From positions 1 through 64,000 of the forward strand of contig DATNGG010000075.1 in the NCBI GenBank assembly GCA_035605975.1: a stretch of 64,000 nt of DNA, read 5' to 3'. Position 1 is the stretch's first letter. The number at the start of each line of letters is the position of its first letter. The position numbers were made by a program, and so were the translations under genes. The DNA comes from CAIKMD01 sp035605975 (GTDB lineage Bacteria; Pseudomonadota; Alphaproteobacteria; ATCC43930; CGMCC-115725). Shown piece after piece: positions 1 to 8,909 of this stretch. The notes beneath the pieces were generated by a model that ran no database searches, was not told where the DNA came from, and was given only the letters and a program-made list of their open reading frames with translations.

Positions 1-2
1 CC

Positions 3-902
3 GGAAACTCGACTGCCGAGTTTCAACTCGGCCTTCTCTATGCCAACGGTCAAGGCGTTGCGAAGGACCCGGCCGAAGCGATCCGCCTCTACCGCCTGGC
101 GGCGGCTCAAGGCAACGCGCTCGCGATGAACAATCTCGCCATCTTCTACGACAAAGGCGCGCCGGGTCTGCCGCAGGACCGCGGTCAGGCGCTCGCGTTA
201 TGGCGGCAGTCGGCGGAGAAAGGCGATCCCGCCGCGATGCGAAATCTGGGGTTCGCGCTGACGAGCGGTCCGCACGCGTCGGAAACGGCGGAAGAGGGGC
301 TCAAATGGCTGCGGCTCGCCGCGAGCAAAGGCGAGAGCAGCGCGATGACGGAGATCGGCGTGATCTACGAGCAAGGAACGGTTGTGCCGCGCGATTATGG
401 CGAGGCGAGGCTTTGGTATCGCCGCGCCGTCGATCAGGGCGAGCCTGCAGCGATGGTCGATCTCGGCAATATCCATCGGTTTGGGCGCGGCGTTCCGCCC
501 GATGCGGCGGCGGCCTATCGGCTTTATTACCAAGCGGCCGAAAAGGGGCAGCCGACCGCGATGAATGATGTCGGCGCGCAGCTCCTCAGCGGTTCAGGCG
601 TCGAAGCCAATCTGGTTGAAGGCGCGAAATGGATAAAGCGTGCGGCCGAGCGTGGGCAGCCCAACGCCATGCATACGCTCGGCTCGCTCTACGCGAGGGG
701 GATTGTCGTTCCCAAAAACTTGAGCCGAGCCTATTTATGGCTGATCCTTGCGCTCAAGCACTATCCGCCAAAGGACCCTCATCGCCCCGGGGCTGCGACT
801 ATGGCCGGCGTCGTCGCGCTGGCGCTTACGCATTCCCAAATCGCGCGGATCGATAAACAGATCGCTTCCTGGGAACCGCTGCCGGCTGACGCGCCGATCT
901 AG
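3..902 (+). CDS. Sel1-repeat (TPR-like) protein, N-terminus outside window
   Basis: The reading frame is open from the window edge, so this is the C-terminal part (about 299 residues) of a longer protein. It is made almost wholly of Sel1-like repeats of about 36 residues with the recurring pattern A-x-x-x-Y-x-x-A-A-x-x-G-x-x-x-A-M-x-x-L-G. About seven repeats can be read before a tail rich in Leu, Ala and Pro. Sel1 repeats form alpha-solenoids used for protein-protein contacts, often in envelope or exopolysaccharide regulation. The partner is not visible here. The internal ATG at 126 lies inside a repeat and is not a credible start. Confidence 0.85.
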   Translation, partial: GNSTAEFQLGLLYANGQGVAKDPAEAIRLYRLAAAQGNALAMNNLAIFYDKGAPGLPQDRGQALALWRQSAEKGDPAAMRNLGFALTSGPHASETAEEGLKWLRLAASKGESSAMTEIGVIYEQGTVVPRDYGEARLWYRRAVDQGEPAAMVDLGNIHRFGRGVPPDAAAAYRLYYQAAEKGQPTAMNDVGAQLLSGSGVEANLVEGAKWIKRAAERGQPNAMHTLGSLYARGIVVPKNLSRAYLWLILALKHYPPKDPHRPGAATMAGVVALALTHSQIARIDKQIASWEPLPADAPI

Positions 903-968
903 AATCGCACAAGGAGCCGCCCGCAGCGAGCGCTAGCACGAGCGCGCACGCTGCGCTTAGATGGCGCA

Positions 969-1889
969 ATGGATCAAAGAACGCCGCGGGGCTCGAATTT
1001 CTACGCAGGCGGGCTCGACCGCGTCTCGCATTTGCGGAAAGACGCGGCTTGGCTCGCCGAGCGCCGCCTCCATGCATCGAGCCGCTTCGTGCCGGTGTGG
1101 CGCGGCCTCAGCCTCATCGCCGGCGGCGCCGGCGCCGAGCCGCGCGCCGTGATGCTTGCGAGCGAGGCGATCCTCGCCCAGGCGGAGGGTTGCGTGCTCT
1201 TGGGGCTTCACGAGGAGTGCGCCTATTTCGCCTGCGATCTCTCGGCGATCGAATCGCCGCTGGCGGCGATTCGCTGCGAGGTGCCGGCCGAATTCATCGA
1301 TCTGCGCCGGGTCGGGCCGCTGCTGCCGCGCGGCGAGGGCTCGCTCCTCGCTTATGCGCGCGGGCTTGCCTATTGGCATCAGCGCCACGGGTTTTGCGGC
1401 GTGTGCGGCAGCCCGACCCTGCCCGAGGAGGCAGGCCATGTGCGACGCTGCACCAGCGCCGCCTGCAATGCCGTCCATTTCCCGCGCACCGACCCGGCGG
1501 TGATCATGCTCGTCCATGACGGCGAGCGCTGTCTCCTTGGCCGCCAGAAAGCCTGGGCCAAAGGCATGTTCTCGACACTTGCCGGTTTCGTCGAGCCGGG
1601 CGAGAGCCTCGAAGAGGCGGTGGCGCGCGAGGTTTATGAGGAGACCAAAGTCACGCTCGACGACGTCGTCTATCACTCGTCGCAGCCCTGGCCTTTCCCC
1701 GCCTCGCTGATGCTCGGCTTCCATGCGAGCGCGCGCAGCACGCGCATCGAGGTCGATCACAGCGAATTGGAAGATGCGCGCTGGTTCGAGAAATCCTGGC
1801 TCCTCGCCCATCAGGACGATGAGGAATTCCGTCTGCCGCGGCGCGATTCGATCGCGCGCCGACTGCTCGAGGACTGGCTCGGCCGGTAG
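969..1889 (+). CDS. nudC: NAD(H) pyrophosphatase NudC (Nudix hydrolase)
   Basis: Predicted 306-residue cytosolic hydrolase that cleaves NADH (and deNADs NAD-capped RNA in characterised homologues) to NMN(H) and AMP. It shows the NudC layout: an N-terminal beta domain, then a four-Cys zinc ribbon (CGVCGS and a second Cys pair near CTSAAC), then FPRTDPAVIM leading into the Nudix fold. The Nudix box is intact: GFVEPGESLEEA followed by REVYEET. Length is normal for the family. The ATG at 969 is used; an in-frame alternative was not needed. It stands alone, with a separate promoter just downstream for the next gene pair. Confidence 0.93.
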   Translation: MDQRTPRGSNFYAGGLDRVSHLRKDAAWLAERRLHASSRFVPVWRGLSLIAGGAGAEPRAVMLASEAILAQAEGCVLLGLHEECAYFACDLSAIESPLAAIRCEVPAEFIDLRRVGPLLPRGEGSLLAYARGLAYWHQRHGFCGVCGSPTLPEEAGHVRRCTSAACNAVHFPRTDPAVIMLVHDGERCLLGRQKAWAKGMFSTLAGFVEPGESLEEAVAREVYEETKVTLDDVVYHSSQPWPFPASLMLGFHASARSTRIEVDHSELEDARWFEKSWLLAHQDDEEFRLPRRDSIARRLLEDWLGR

Positions 1890-1930
1890 GAAGCATATTG
1901 CGGGAAATTGGCTTCCGCATCGTTTTCGGC

Positions 1931-1959
1931 TTGACATTGTTCTTGTTTTGTTCTATAAA
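1931..1959 (+). promoter_or_regulatory. Strong sigma70-type promoter
   Basis: TTGACA at 1931-1936 and TATAAA at 1954-1959 are separated by exactly 17 bases. The -35 box is perfect and the -10 box differs from TATAAT at one base. The spacer is T-rich, which stands out in this GC-rich window. Transcription would begin near 1966, giving a leader of about 18 bases before the TTG start at 1984. It drives the predicted nuclease-immunity pair. Confidence 0.8.
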
Positions 1960-1983
1960 GAAAAAATAGGTGCGGAGGCGACT

Positions 1984-2964
1984 TTGGCGATTGGTTCGGA
2001 GTCAGACGAGCAATCCTCTCAAGCTGACGCGAAAGCGCCTTTTCTGGTCATCGATCCGGATCAAGTTTCTCTCGCCCCCGGCAAGATCGTTCTGCAGCAA
2101 ACGGCGGATGGTGGATATTTTTGCGTCGGCATGGGCTCGGGGGCGGCGCTCCTGCGAGCCATCGATGAAGGTGACGAACTCGACCACTTGCCCGAAGAAA
2201 TGGAAGCGGGATCGCGCTTCTTCGATTCGCGGCTTTTGCAGTCGAACGATCCATTTCTACGCCGGCTCCACGCTGCAATGGGCTTCGCCAAGGCCGGCTT
2301 CGATCCCAATCAACCGCGCGACGATCACGGCCGCTGGACCAGCGAGGGCGCCGATGCCGCTGACGAAGCGAAGGAAGCGACCGCGCAAAAGCTGAAGCGG
2401 CTAAAGGCTTTGCGCGAGTTTCGCGCAGCCGTCCAAACCGCGATGGTTATTCTTACGACCGCACCGCTCGAAGGCGTCCCGGGCGTCGATATCGCCGCCA
2501 CGATCAGAGCGGCGGTCGAGCTCGGACAGATTGCGGTCGAGCTCGGCAATGACGAGAATGATATCAACCGCGCGATCGCATACATGCAGAAAGGGCCTTA
2601 CACCCTTGACGAGCTGCGTGTCGATCCGGACGACGTGTCGTTTTCGTCCTTCGACGCGTTCAAGAAAATCACGCCGGCCGAGCTGATTGTCCGACGTTAT
2701 CCGATGACGGAATTCGGAAGCGAATACCATCACATCGTCGAGAAAGGCGGCGATAACGCTCAGAACTTTTCTCCGGAGCAGCTTCACAGCACGCGGAACA
2801 TCATTCCCTTGCCGGGGCCCCTGCACGATCTCGTCACCGCGGAATATGCCAAGGAGCACGACAAATCCGGCAAGACCGTGCGCGAGTGGTTGAGCGGTCA
2901 ATCCTTCGAGGCGCAGCGGAACGAGGGCATCAAGATTTTGCGCCGCCTCGGCATCATCAAATAG
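1984..2964 (+). CDS. Probable HNH/endonuclease VII-like toxin
   Basis: 326-residue protein. The TTG at 1984 is chosen because GGAGG lies at 1974-1978, five bases upstream, just after a strong promoter; further upstream the frame runs inside nudC. Residues 106-119 carry FDPNQPRDDHGRWT, a linker-like motif common in alphaproteobacterial phage-derived and toxin-like proteins. The C-terminal 80 residues look like an HNH/ENDO VII nuclease: EYHHIVE (His249, His250), then Asn261, LHSTRNIIPLP (His268, Asn272) and His281. No signal peptide or secretion marker is evident. The next gene starts nine bases downstream and encodes a DUF2019-like protein, the usual order for toxin then immunity. Nuclease activity is inferred from motifs only. 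Confidence 0.66.
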   Translation: MAIGSESDEQSSQADAKAPFLVIDPDQVSLAPGKIVLQQTADGGYFCVGMGSGAALLRAIDEGDELDHLPEEMEAGSRFFDSRLLQSNDPFLRRLHAAMGFAKAGFDPNQPRDDHGRWTSEGADAADEAKEATAQKLKRLKALREFRAAVQTAMVILTTAPLEGVPGVDIAATIRAAVELGQIAVELGNDENDINRAIAYMQKGPYTLDELRVDPDDVSFSSFDAFKKITPAELIVRRYPMTEFGSEYHHIVEKGGDNAQNFSPEQLHSTRNIIPLPGPLHDLVTAEYAKEHDKSGKTVREWLSGQSFEAQRNEGIKILRRLGIIK

Positions 2965-2973
2965 GAGGAGCGC

Positions 2974-3615
2974 GTGAGCGACACGGGCGACGCAAAACCG
3001 AAGAGCACGATCCGGCTTCTTCTCGAGAGCGGGCGGACCGATCCGCGGGTGATGGCGAAACTTGGGCTGCTCGAGGAACTCCAGGCTGCGCATGCGCGCA
3101 ACGATCAAGTCAAAATGCTCGAGATCGGACAGAAACTCGCAGCAAACGAGCGAGAGACGCAGCAAGCGCAAGGCGCCCGACGCGCCAATATGAGGAAAGC
3201 CGTATCGCAGGCGAAGCGCGTCGCCGATGCGGACGAGCGCACACAAAAGCTGCTCGCGGCCTTCGCGTTCTGCGTCAAGGAAGCTTGCGCCGCAGACGAG
3301 GAAATGCGCGATATACCAACCTACAATTATGGCGTGAAGCGGCTGGGTGAGATCAGCGACGAGCTCGAGGCTCTCGGCCGCTTTGATGCGCTGGCGCAGT
3401 TTCTCGACAGCCCCGACATCGAGGTGCGCGGCTTCGCCGCCGTGTGGCTCCGGAATCTCTGGCCCGATCGGATCCTGCCGATCCTGCAAGAGATCGAGAA
3501 AACCGAGAGCTTCGGCACGCCCGCCGGCACGCAGGTCTATATCGCGATGCGCGAGCTCGAGCAGGCAAAGGAGCGGGCAAGCGAGGGCCAACAGGAGCCA
3601 GACGCGAAACCTTAA
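2974..3615 (+). CDS. DUF2019/HEAT-like protein, probable immunity partner
   Basis: 213 residues starting at GTG 2974. AGGAGGAG at 2963-2970 overlaps the stop codon of the nuclease gene, so the two are translationally linked. The N-terminal half is charged and helical, possibly coiled-coil. Residues of about 120-195 form a helical repeat with the DUF2019 flavour: DALAQFLDSPDIEVRGFAA then LWPDRILPILQEIEK. DUF2019 proteins often sit next to polymorphic toxins and are predicted immunity proteins. The function here is inferred from fold and gene order. The gene ends 33 bases before the convergent pheA stop. Confidence 0.62.
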   Translation: MSDTGDAKPKSTIRLLLESGRTDPRVMAKLGLLEELQAAHARNDQVKMLEIGQKLAANERETQQAQGARRANMRKAVSQAKRVADADERTQKLLAAFAFCVKEACAADEEMRDIPTYNYGVKRLGEISDELEALGRFDALAQFLDSPDIEVRGFAAVWLRNLWPDRILPILQEIEKTESFGTPAGTQVYIAMRELEQAKERASEGQQEPDAKP

Positions 3616-3648
3616 ATTTACGAAACAAAGCCAATTTAGCGCGCGATA

Positions 3649-4518
3649 TCAGCTCGCGGCGCTCTGCGTCGGGTCGCGGCGGAAGGCATGGCCGGGATAG
3701 ACGCCGAGAATCTTGAGCTCGGCGGTGAAGAATTTCAGCTCGTCGAGCGCGAGCTTGAGGCTGCGCTCGTCGGGATGGGCCTCGACATCGGCGTAGAATT
3801 GCGTCGCGATGAAGCGCCCGCCCACCATGTAGCTCTCGAGCTTCGTCATGTTGACGCCGTTGGTGGCAAAGCCGCCCAGCGCCTTGTAGAGCGCGGCCGG
3901 AACGTTCCGGACGCGGAAGACGAAGGTGGTGACGACGAGCCCGTCATTTGGCGCGCGCTTGGGCTCTTTCGCCATGATGAGGAAGCGCGTGGTGTTGTGG
4001 CCCGCATCCTCGATGTTCTTCTTCAGCGAGACGAGGCCATAGACCTCGCCCGCGAGCTCCGAGGCGATCGCTGCGACATGGCGGTCGCCGCGTGCCGCGA
4101 CCTCCGCGGCCGAGCCTGCGGTGTCGGCCGCGATCTCGGGCTTCAGGCCCAACGTGCGGATGAGCTTGCGGCATTGCGAGAGGGCATGCACATGGCTGCG
4201 CACGATCTTCAAATCCTTGAGCCGCGCGCCCGGAACCGCGAGGAGATGGTGGTTCACGCGCTGATAATGCTCGCCGATGATGTGGAGGCCCGAATCCGGC
4301 AGAAGATGATGGATGTCGGCGACGCGTCCCGCGACCGAATTCTCGATCGGGAGCATCGCAAGCGCCGCGCGTTCGCGCCTCACCGCCGCGATCGCATCCT
4401 CGAAGGCATCGCAAGGCAACGTCTTCCAGCGCGGGAAGACTTGGCGGCAAGCGAGATCGGAATAGGCGCCGGGCTCGCCTTGAAAAGCGATGCGGCGCGA
4501 GGAAGGTGCTGCGGTCAT
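3649..4518 (-). CDS. pheA: Prephenate dehydratase
   Basis: 289-residue monofunctional enzyme converting prephenate to phenylpyruvate in phenylalanine biosynthesis. The catalytic domain shows FQGEPGAYSD near the N-terminus, LPIENSVAG, and the TTRF motif with the essential Thr-Arg-Phe. A C-terminal ACT domain (about residues 195-272) begins TTFVFRVRNVPAALYKALG and contains NMTKLESYM, the phenylalanine-binding loop that gives feedback inhibition in the family. There is no chorismate mutase domain. Its ATG overlaps the stop of kdsB by four bases (ATGA), so both are probably co-transcribed. Confidence 0.95.
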   Translation of the reverse strand: MTAAPSSRRIAFQGEPGAYSDLACRQVFPRWKTLPCDAFEDAIAAVRRERAALAMLPIENSVAGRVADIHHLLPDSGLHIIGEHYQRVNHHLLAVPGARLKDLKIVRSHVHALSQCRKLIRTLGLKPEIAADTAGSAAEVAARGDRHVAAIASELAGEVYGLVSLKKNIEDAGHNTTRFLIMAKEPKRAPNDGLVVTTFVFRVRNVPAALYKALGGFATNGVNMTKLESYMVGGRFIATQFYADVEAHPDERSLKLALDELKFFTAELKILGVYPGHAFRRDPTQSAAS

Positions 4519-5300
4519 GCGGGTTTCGATGCGGTGCGCGCCGCCATCAATTCGCGCGCGCGGGTAAGATCGGCTTGAGTATCGACGCCGAAGGGAACGG
4601 TGTCAACGAGCGCCGCGTCGATGCGCATGCCGGCTTCGAGCGCGCGCAGTTGCTCAAGGCTCTCGCGCCGCTCGAGCGGCGAAGGCGGCAGCGCGACGAA
4701 ACGCTCGAGCGCGGCGCGGCGATAGGCGTAGAGCCCGATGTGATGGTAATGCTCGCCCTCGCCCCAGGGCACGGGCGCGCGGCTGAAATAGAGCGCGCGC
4801 GCGATCCTGCTGCCCGGCGCGAAGCCGGCGACGAGCTTCACGACGCTCGGCGCGTCGCGCTCGGCCGCGTCGGCGATCGGCGCCGCCAAGGTGGCGATAT
4901 CGACCGCCGGCTCCGCGAACGGCAAGAGGGCCGCGCGAATCGCCGCCGGATCGATCAAGGGCAGATCGCCTTGCACGTTGATGATGATGTCGTGCCGCCG
5001 GTCGGGATCGAGCATCGCCGCCGCTTCGCAGATCCGATCGGAGCCCGAGGGCAGATCGGGCCGCGTCAGCACCGCCTTGCCGCCTGCCGCCTCGACCGCA
5101 ACCGCGATCTCGCGCTCGGCCACGGCGACGATCACGGGCCCGAGCTCCGCCTCGCTCGCGCGGCGCCACACATGAACGATCATCGGCGCGCCGCAAATCT
5201 CGGCCAAGGGCTTGCCCGGCAGGCGCGTCGAGGCGAGGCGGGCCGGTATGACGAGGAGCGGATTCACGGCGACGAGACCCCCGATGTTGTGCGCCAGCAT
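4515..5300 (-). CDS. kdsB: 3-deoxy-manno-octulosonate cytidylyltransferase
   Basis: Activates Kdo as CMP-Kdo for lipopolysaccharide core assembly, which supports a Gram-negative host. The nucleotide-binding start VIPARLASTRLPGKPL is diagnostic, followed by LPSGSDRICEA and NVQGDLPLID, the metal and CTP site. The ATG at 5300 gives 261 residues. GTG at 5267 would start the protein as MNPLLVIPAR, closer to typical family starts, and may be the real one; neither has a clear ribosome-binding site. It is the first gene of the kdsB-pheA pair and is divergent from cycM, an order common in Hyphomicrobiales. Confidence 0.94.
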   Translation of the reverse strand: MLAHNIGGLVAVNPLLVIPARLASTRLPGKPLAEICGAPMIVHVWRRASEAELGPVIVAVAEREIAVAVEAAGGKAVLTRPDLPSGSDRICEAAAMLDPDRRHDIIINVQGDLPLIDPAAIRAALLPFAEPAVDIATLAAPIADAAERDAPSVVKLVAGFAPGSRIARALYFSRAPVPWGEGEHYHHIGLYAYRRAALERFVALPPSPLERRESLEQLRALEAGMRIDAALVDTVPFGVDTQADLTRARELMAARTASKPA

Positions 5301-5314
5301 AGAACTTTGCCGAT

Positions 5315-5331
5315 TGCGGCGTTATGCCGCA
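5315..5331. repeat. Inverted repeat in the kdsB-cycM divergent region
   Basis: TGCGGC (5315-5320) and GCCGCA (5326-5331) form a perfect six-base inverted repeat around GTTAT. It lies about 15 bases upstream of the kdsB ATG, on the side of the divergent promoters. It could be an operator or a leader hairpin. The rest of 5301-5460 shows no clear sigma70 pair. Confidence 0.35.
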
Positions 5332-5460
5332 CGACTTCCAGGGTGCAAGCCCGACCCAGCGGCAATCCGGCACACCGCTTCAAACATATTTCGTTTGAGT
5401 TGTCAGCGAAAATTGGCTTTTCTCCGCCTCGAAACCGGAATCAGCGCAAGAGCCCCTTGA

Positions 5461-6165
5461 ATGTCGTTCGAAGCCAATAAGATCGCCGGCGCCATTCTGG
5501 CCGCCATGATTCTCGCCATGGTGTCCGGCCTCGTCGCCAATATGCTCGTTCATCCGCAGCCGCTGCAAAAGCCGGCCTATGCCGTGGCCGGCGGCGAGGA
5601 GACCGCCGAGACCAGCACGAGCAGCGCGCCCAAAGGGCCGGAGCCGATCGCGCCGCTGATCGCCGCGGCCGACGCCAAGGCAGGCGAGGAAAAGGCGAAG
5701 CTCTGCGTCACCTGCCACACCTTTACCAAGGGCGGCCCCAACAAGATTGGCCCCAATCTCTACGGCATCGTCGGCGATCAGATCGCACATGACCGCAACG
5801 GCTTCGCCTTCTCCGAGGCGCTCACCGACAAGGGCAAAGGCCAGACCTGGACCCTCGCCAATCTCAATGACTGGCTCTACAAGCCGCAGAGTTTCGCGCG
5901 CGGCACCAAGATGACTTTCATCGGCCTGCCCAAGGCGCAGGACCGCGCGAATGTCGTCGCCTATCTCAACTCGCTGAGCGACAGCCCGAAGCCGCTCGCA
6001 AGCCTCGCCCCGCCCGCCGCGCAAGCCGCCGGCGGCGAGAGCAAGCCGGCCGCAGGCGAGAGCGGCAAGGCCGCGCCCGCCGCCAATGCCGACGGCAAAG
6101 CGGCACCGGCCGCCAACGGCAAGGCCGCGCCGCCCGCCGGCGCCGCCGCACCGCCCAAGCCCTAG
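5461..6165 (+). CDS. cycM: Membrane-anchored class I cytochrome c (CycM-like)
   Basis: 234 residues. An uncleaved N-terminal membrane segment (about residues 9-29) anchors a periplasmic cytochrome c domain. The heme site is CVTCH (Cys82, Cys85, His86) and the axial Met is Met151 in GTKMTF. In alphaproteobacteria such proteins carry electrons from the bc1 complex to aa3 oxidase. The last 50 or so residues are an Ala/Gly/Pro/Lys-rich low-complexity tail with repeated AAPA-GKAAP units, an unusual extension likely to be a disordered spacer. hisN follows after 15 bases, so the two may be co-transcribed. Confidence 0.9.
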   Translation: MSFEANKIAGAILAAMILAMVSGLVANMLVHPQPLQKPAYAVAGGEETAETSTSSAPKGPEPIAPLIAAADAKAGEEKAKLCVTCHTFTKGGPNKIGPNLYGIVGDQIAHDRNGFAFSEALTDKGKGQTWTLANLNDWLYKPQSFARGTKMTFIGLPKAQDRANVVAYLNSLSDSPKPLASLAPPAAQAAGGESKPAAGESGKAAPAANADGKAAPAANGKAAPPAGAAAPPKP

Positions 6166-6180
6166 ACGCCGAGGCGCGGC

Positions 6181-6963
6181 ATGAGGGGGGACCTCGTCGC
6201 CGCGCATCTCGCGCTCGCAAGCCAGCTCGCCGACGCATCGGGCGCGATCATCCGGCGCCATTTCCGCCGCCGCCTCACGGTCGACGAGAAGCCCGACCAC
6301 ACGCCCGTCACCAAGGCCGACCGCGCCGCCGAGGCCGCAATGCGCCGCCTCATCGCCGCGCGCTTTCCGGCGCATGGCATTCTCGGCGAGGAATATGGCG
6401 GCGTCCGCACCGATGCCGAGCATGTCTGGGTGCTCGACCCGATCGACGGCACCAAATCCTTCATCAGCGGCGTACCGCTCTTCGGCACGCTGATCGCCCT
6501 CACCCATCGCGGGCGGCCCGTGCTCGGCGTGATCGACCAGCCGATCTCGCGCGAGCGCTGGATCGGCGCTGCGGAACGCCGCACCACGCTCAACGGCAAG
6601 CCGGTCAAGACCCGCGCCTGCCGCAGCCTCGATGCGGCGACGCTCTATGCGACCGCGCCCGACATGTTCGGCAAGCGCGATGCCGCCGCCTTCGCGCGGC
6701 TTCGACGCCGCGTGGCGCTCGCCCGGTTCGGGGCCGATTGCTATGCCTATGCGCTTCTCGCCAGCGGCTTCATCGATCTCGTCGCCGAGGCCGATCTGAA
6801 GCCCTATGATTTTTGCGCGCTCGCGCCGGTGATCGAGGGCGCCGGCGGCACGATCACCGACTGGCGCGGCAAGCCGCTCCACCTTGCCTCCGACGGCCGC
6901 GTCCTCGCCGCCGGCGACAAGCGCCTCGCCCGGCGCGCCCGCGCCCTCCTCGCGCGATCCTGA
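6181..6963 (+). CDS. hisN: Histidinol-phosphatase (inositol monophosphatase family)
   Basis: 260 residues. It dephosphorylates histidinol phosphate in histidine biosynthesis, the route used by many alphaproteobacteria and actinobacteria instead of HisB-N. Metal-binding motifs of the IMPase fold are present: GEEYGG (Glu70-Glu71), VLDPIDGTKSF (Asp86, Asp89), and the second Asp site near KPYDFCALAPVIEGAGG. DPIDGTKSFISG resembles HisN more closely than SuhB or CysQ, but substrate assignment inside this superfamily is uncertain from motifs alone. Confidence 0.85.
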   Translation: MRGDLVAAHLALASQLADASGAIIRRHFRRRLTVDEKPDHTPVTKADRAAEAAMRRLIAARFPAHGILGEEYGGVRTDAEHVWVLDPIDGTKSFISGVPLFGTLIALTHRGRPVLGVIDQPISRERWIGAAERRTTLNGKPVKTRACRSLDAATLYATAPDMFGKRDAAAFARLRRRVALARFGADCYAYALLASGFIDLVAEADLKPYDFCALAPVIEGAGGTITDWRGKPLHLASDGRVLAAGDKRLARRARALLARS

Positions 6964-7023
6964 ACCGGCTTTCGAAACTCGCGATAGCTCGGCCGGGGCG
7001 TTTTCCTCTACACTTGCCGCCCA

Positions 7024-8880
7024 ATGATGGCCTGGACAGGAATCGCCGCTTTCGCCCGCATCGGCCTCACCCTGGCGCTCGCCGCCGCTCTTGCATGCGG
7101 CGCGGCGAAAGCGGAGCCACGCCACGGCCTCTCGCTTTTCGGCGATCTCAAATACCCGCCAAACTTCACGCATTTCGACTACGTCAATCCCGACGCCCCC
7201 AAGGGCGGCACGGTCAAATACGCATCGATCGGCACCTATGACACGCTCAACCCGTTTCAGCTTCGCGGCAACAAGGCGGACGGGCTGGGCTTCATCTTCG
7301 ACACGCTGATGTCGCCCGCCGCCGACGAGCCGGCCTCGGAATATGGGCTCGTCGCCGAAAGCGCCGAGGTGGCGCCCGATCGCAGCTGGGTCATCTACAC
7401 GCTCCGGCCGCAAGCGCGGTTCCAGGACGGCAGCCGGATCACGCCCGAGGACGTGGTCTGGACCTTCGACACGCTGAAGACCAAGGCTCATCCGCGCTAC
7501 CGGCTCTATTACGCGGATGTGCTGAAAGCCGAGAAGGTCGGCGACAATGCGGTAAAGTTCAGCTTCCGCAATGGTGGCAATCGCGAGTTGCCGAGCATCG
7601 TCGGCGAGATGCCCGTGCTGTCGAAAACCGCGTGGTCGAAGATCGATTTCGAGAAGCCGCTGACTGCGGCGCCGCTCGGCAGCGGGCCCTACAAGATCGC
7701 GACCATCGATATCGGCAATTCCATCACCTATCAGCGCGATCCGAACTATTGGGGCAAGGATCTGCCGGTCAATCGCGGGCGGTACAATTTCGACATGATC
7801 CGCTACGACTATTACCGCGACACCTCGATCGCGCTCGAAGCCTTCAAGGCCGGGCAATACGACATCCGCGTCGAGAACGTCGCCAAGAACTGGGCGACCG
7901 GATATGACAGCCCGGCCCTCTCGGCCCACCTCATCAAGAAAGAGGAAATCCCCAATCAGGTGCCGCAAGGGATGCAGGGCTTCGCTTTCAACACGCGGAA
8001 GCCGCTTTTCGCCGATCCCAAGGTGCGCGATGCGCTCACCTATCTGTTCGATTTCGAATGGACCAACAAAAATCTCTTCTACGGCGCCTATACGCGCAGC
8101 CACTCCTATTTCTCGAATTCCGAGCTTGCTGCCAGCGGAACGCCGAGCCCCGCGGAGTTGAAGCTGCTCGAGCCGTGGAAAGGCCAGATCCCCGACGAAG
8201 TCTTCACCACGCCATACGCGCCGCCCAAGACCGATGGCAGCGGCGATATCCGCGAGAATCTGCGCACCGCGCTGAAGCTCCTGCAAGAAGCCGGCTGGTC
8301 GTTGAAGGGCGGCAAGCTCGTCAATGCGCAAGGCCAGCCCTTCCAATTCGAGTTCCTGCTGACCCAGCCGCTTGCCGATTTCCAGCGCATCGTCCTGCCC
8401 TTCGCGCAGAATCTGAAGCGGCTCGGCATTACCATGAATGTCCGCATGGTCGATCCGGCGCAGTATGAAAACCGGATGAAGAAATTCGACTACGACATGA
8501 CGATCGAGTCGATCGGCGAATCGCTCTCCCCGGGCAACGAGCAGCGCGATTACTGGAGCTCGGCGTCCGCGGACGAGCAAGGCAGCCAGAATTATATGGG
8601 CATCAAGAGCAAGGCGGTCGACGCGCTGGTCGCCGACATCATCAACGCCCCCGACCGCGCCAGCCTCGTCACCGCAACCCATGCGCTCGACCGCGTACTG
8701 TGCTGGGGCCATTACATGATCCCTAACTGGTACCTCTCCTATTTCCGCGTCGCGAGCTGGGACAAGTTCGCTCACCCGAAAATCTCGCCGCCCTATGCGC
8801 TCCCGCTCGATACCTGGTGGGTCGTGCCGCAGCGCGCGACGGACATCGAGGCGAAGAAATCGCAGGTGAAGCCGAAATGA
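7024..8880 (+). CDS. yejA: YejA-like peptide ABC transporter binding protein
   Basis: 618-residue family-5 extracellular solute-binding protein with a signal peptide (hydrophobic stretch at about residues 12-28, Ala-rich cleavage area before EPRHGLSLFG). YejA is large for the family and this matches. YPPNFTHFDYVNPDAPKGG is typical of YejA homologues, which deliver oligopeptides (and microcin C in enterobacteria) to YejBEF in the inner membrane. It is the first gene of the yejABEF set. Spacing to yejB is 29 bases. Confidence 0.92.
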   Translation: MMAWTGIAAFARIGLTLALAAALACGAAKAEPRHGLSLFGDLKYPPNFTHFDYVNPDAPKGGTVKYASIGTYDTLNPFQLRGNKADGLGFIFDTLMSPAADEPASEYGLVAESAEVAPDRSWVIYTLRPQARFQDGSRITPEDVVWTFDTLKTKAHPRYRLYYADVLKAEKVGDNAVKFSFRNGGNRELPSIVGEMPVLSKTAWSKIDFEKPLTAAPLGSGPYKIATIDIGNSITYQRDPNYWGKDLPVNRGRYNFDMIRYDYYRDTSIALEAFKAGQYDIRVENVAKNWATGYDSPALSAHLIKKEEIPNQVPQGMQGFAFNTRKPLFADPKVRDALTYLFDFEWTNKNLFYGAYTRSHSYFSNSELAASGTPSPAELKLLEPWKGQIPDEVFTTPYAPPKTDGSGDIRENLRTALKLLQEAGWSLKGGKLVNAQGQPFQFEFLLTQPLADFQRIVLPFAQNLKRLGITMNVRMVDPAQYENRMKKFDYDMTIESIGESLSPGNEQRDYWSSASADEQGSQNYMGIKSKAVDALVADIINAPDRASLVTATHALDRVLCWGHYMIPNWYLSYFRVASWDKFAHPKISPPYALPLDTWWVVPQRATDIEAKKSQVKPK

Positions 8881-8909
8881 GCGGCGTCGTCGGGAGCCCG
8901 CGCTGAGCG

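Noticed and set aside
1723..1983. An N-terminal extension of the nuclease-like gene reaching back into nudC
   Set aside because: The segment overlaps nudC in another frame and precedes a strong promoter and a GGAGG site. The TTG at 1984 is the better start.
5380..8775. A 1131-codon open frame on the minus strand
   Set aside because: It lies opposite cycM, hisN and yejA, which have clear motifs. Its translation is Arg/Ala/Gly-rich without any recognisable domain, as expected for the complementary frame of GC-rich genes.
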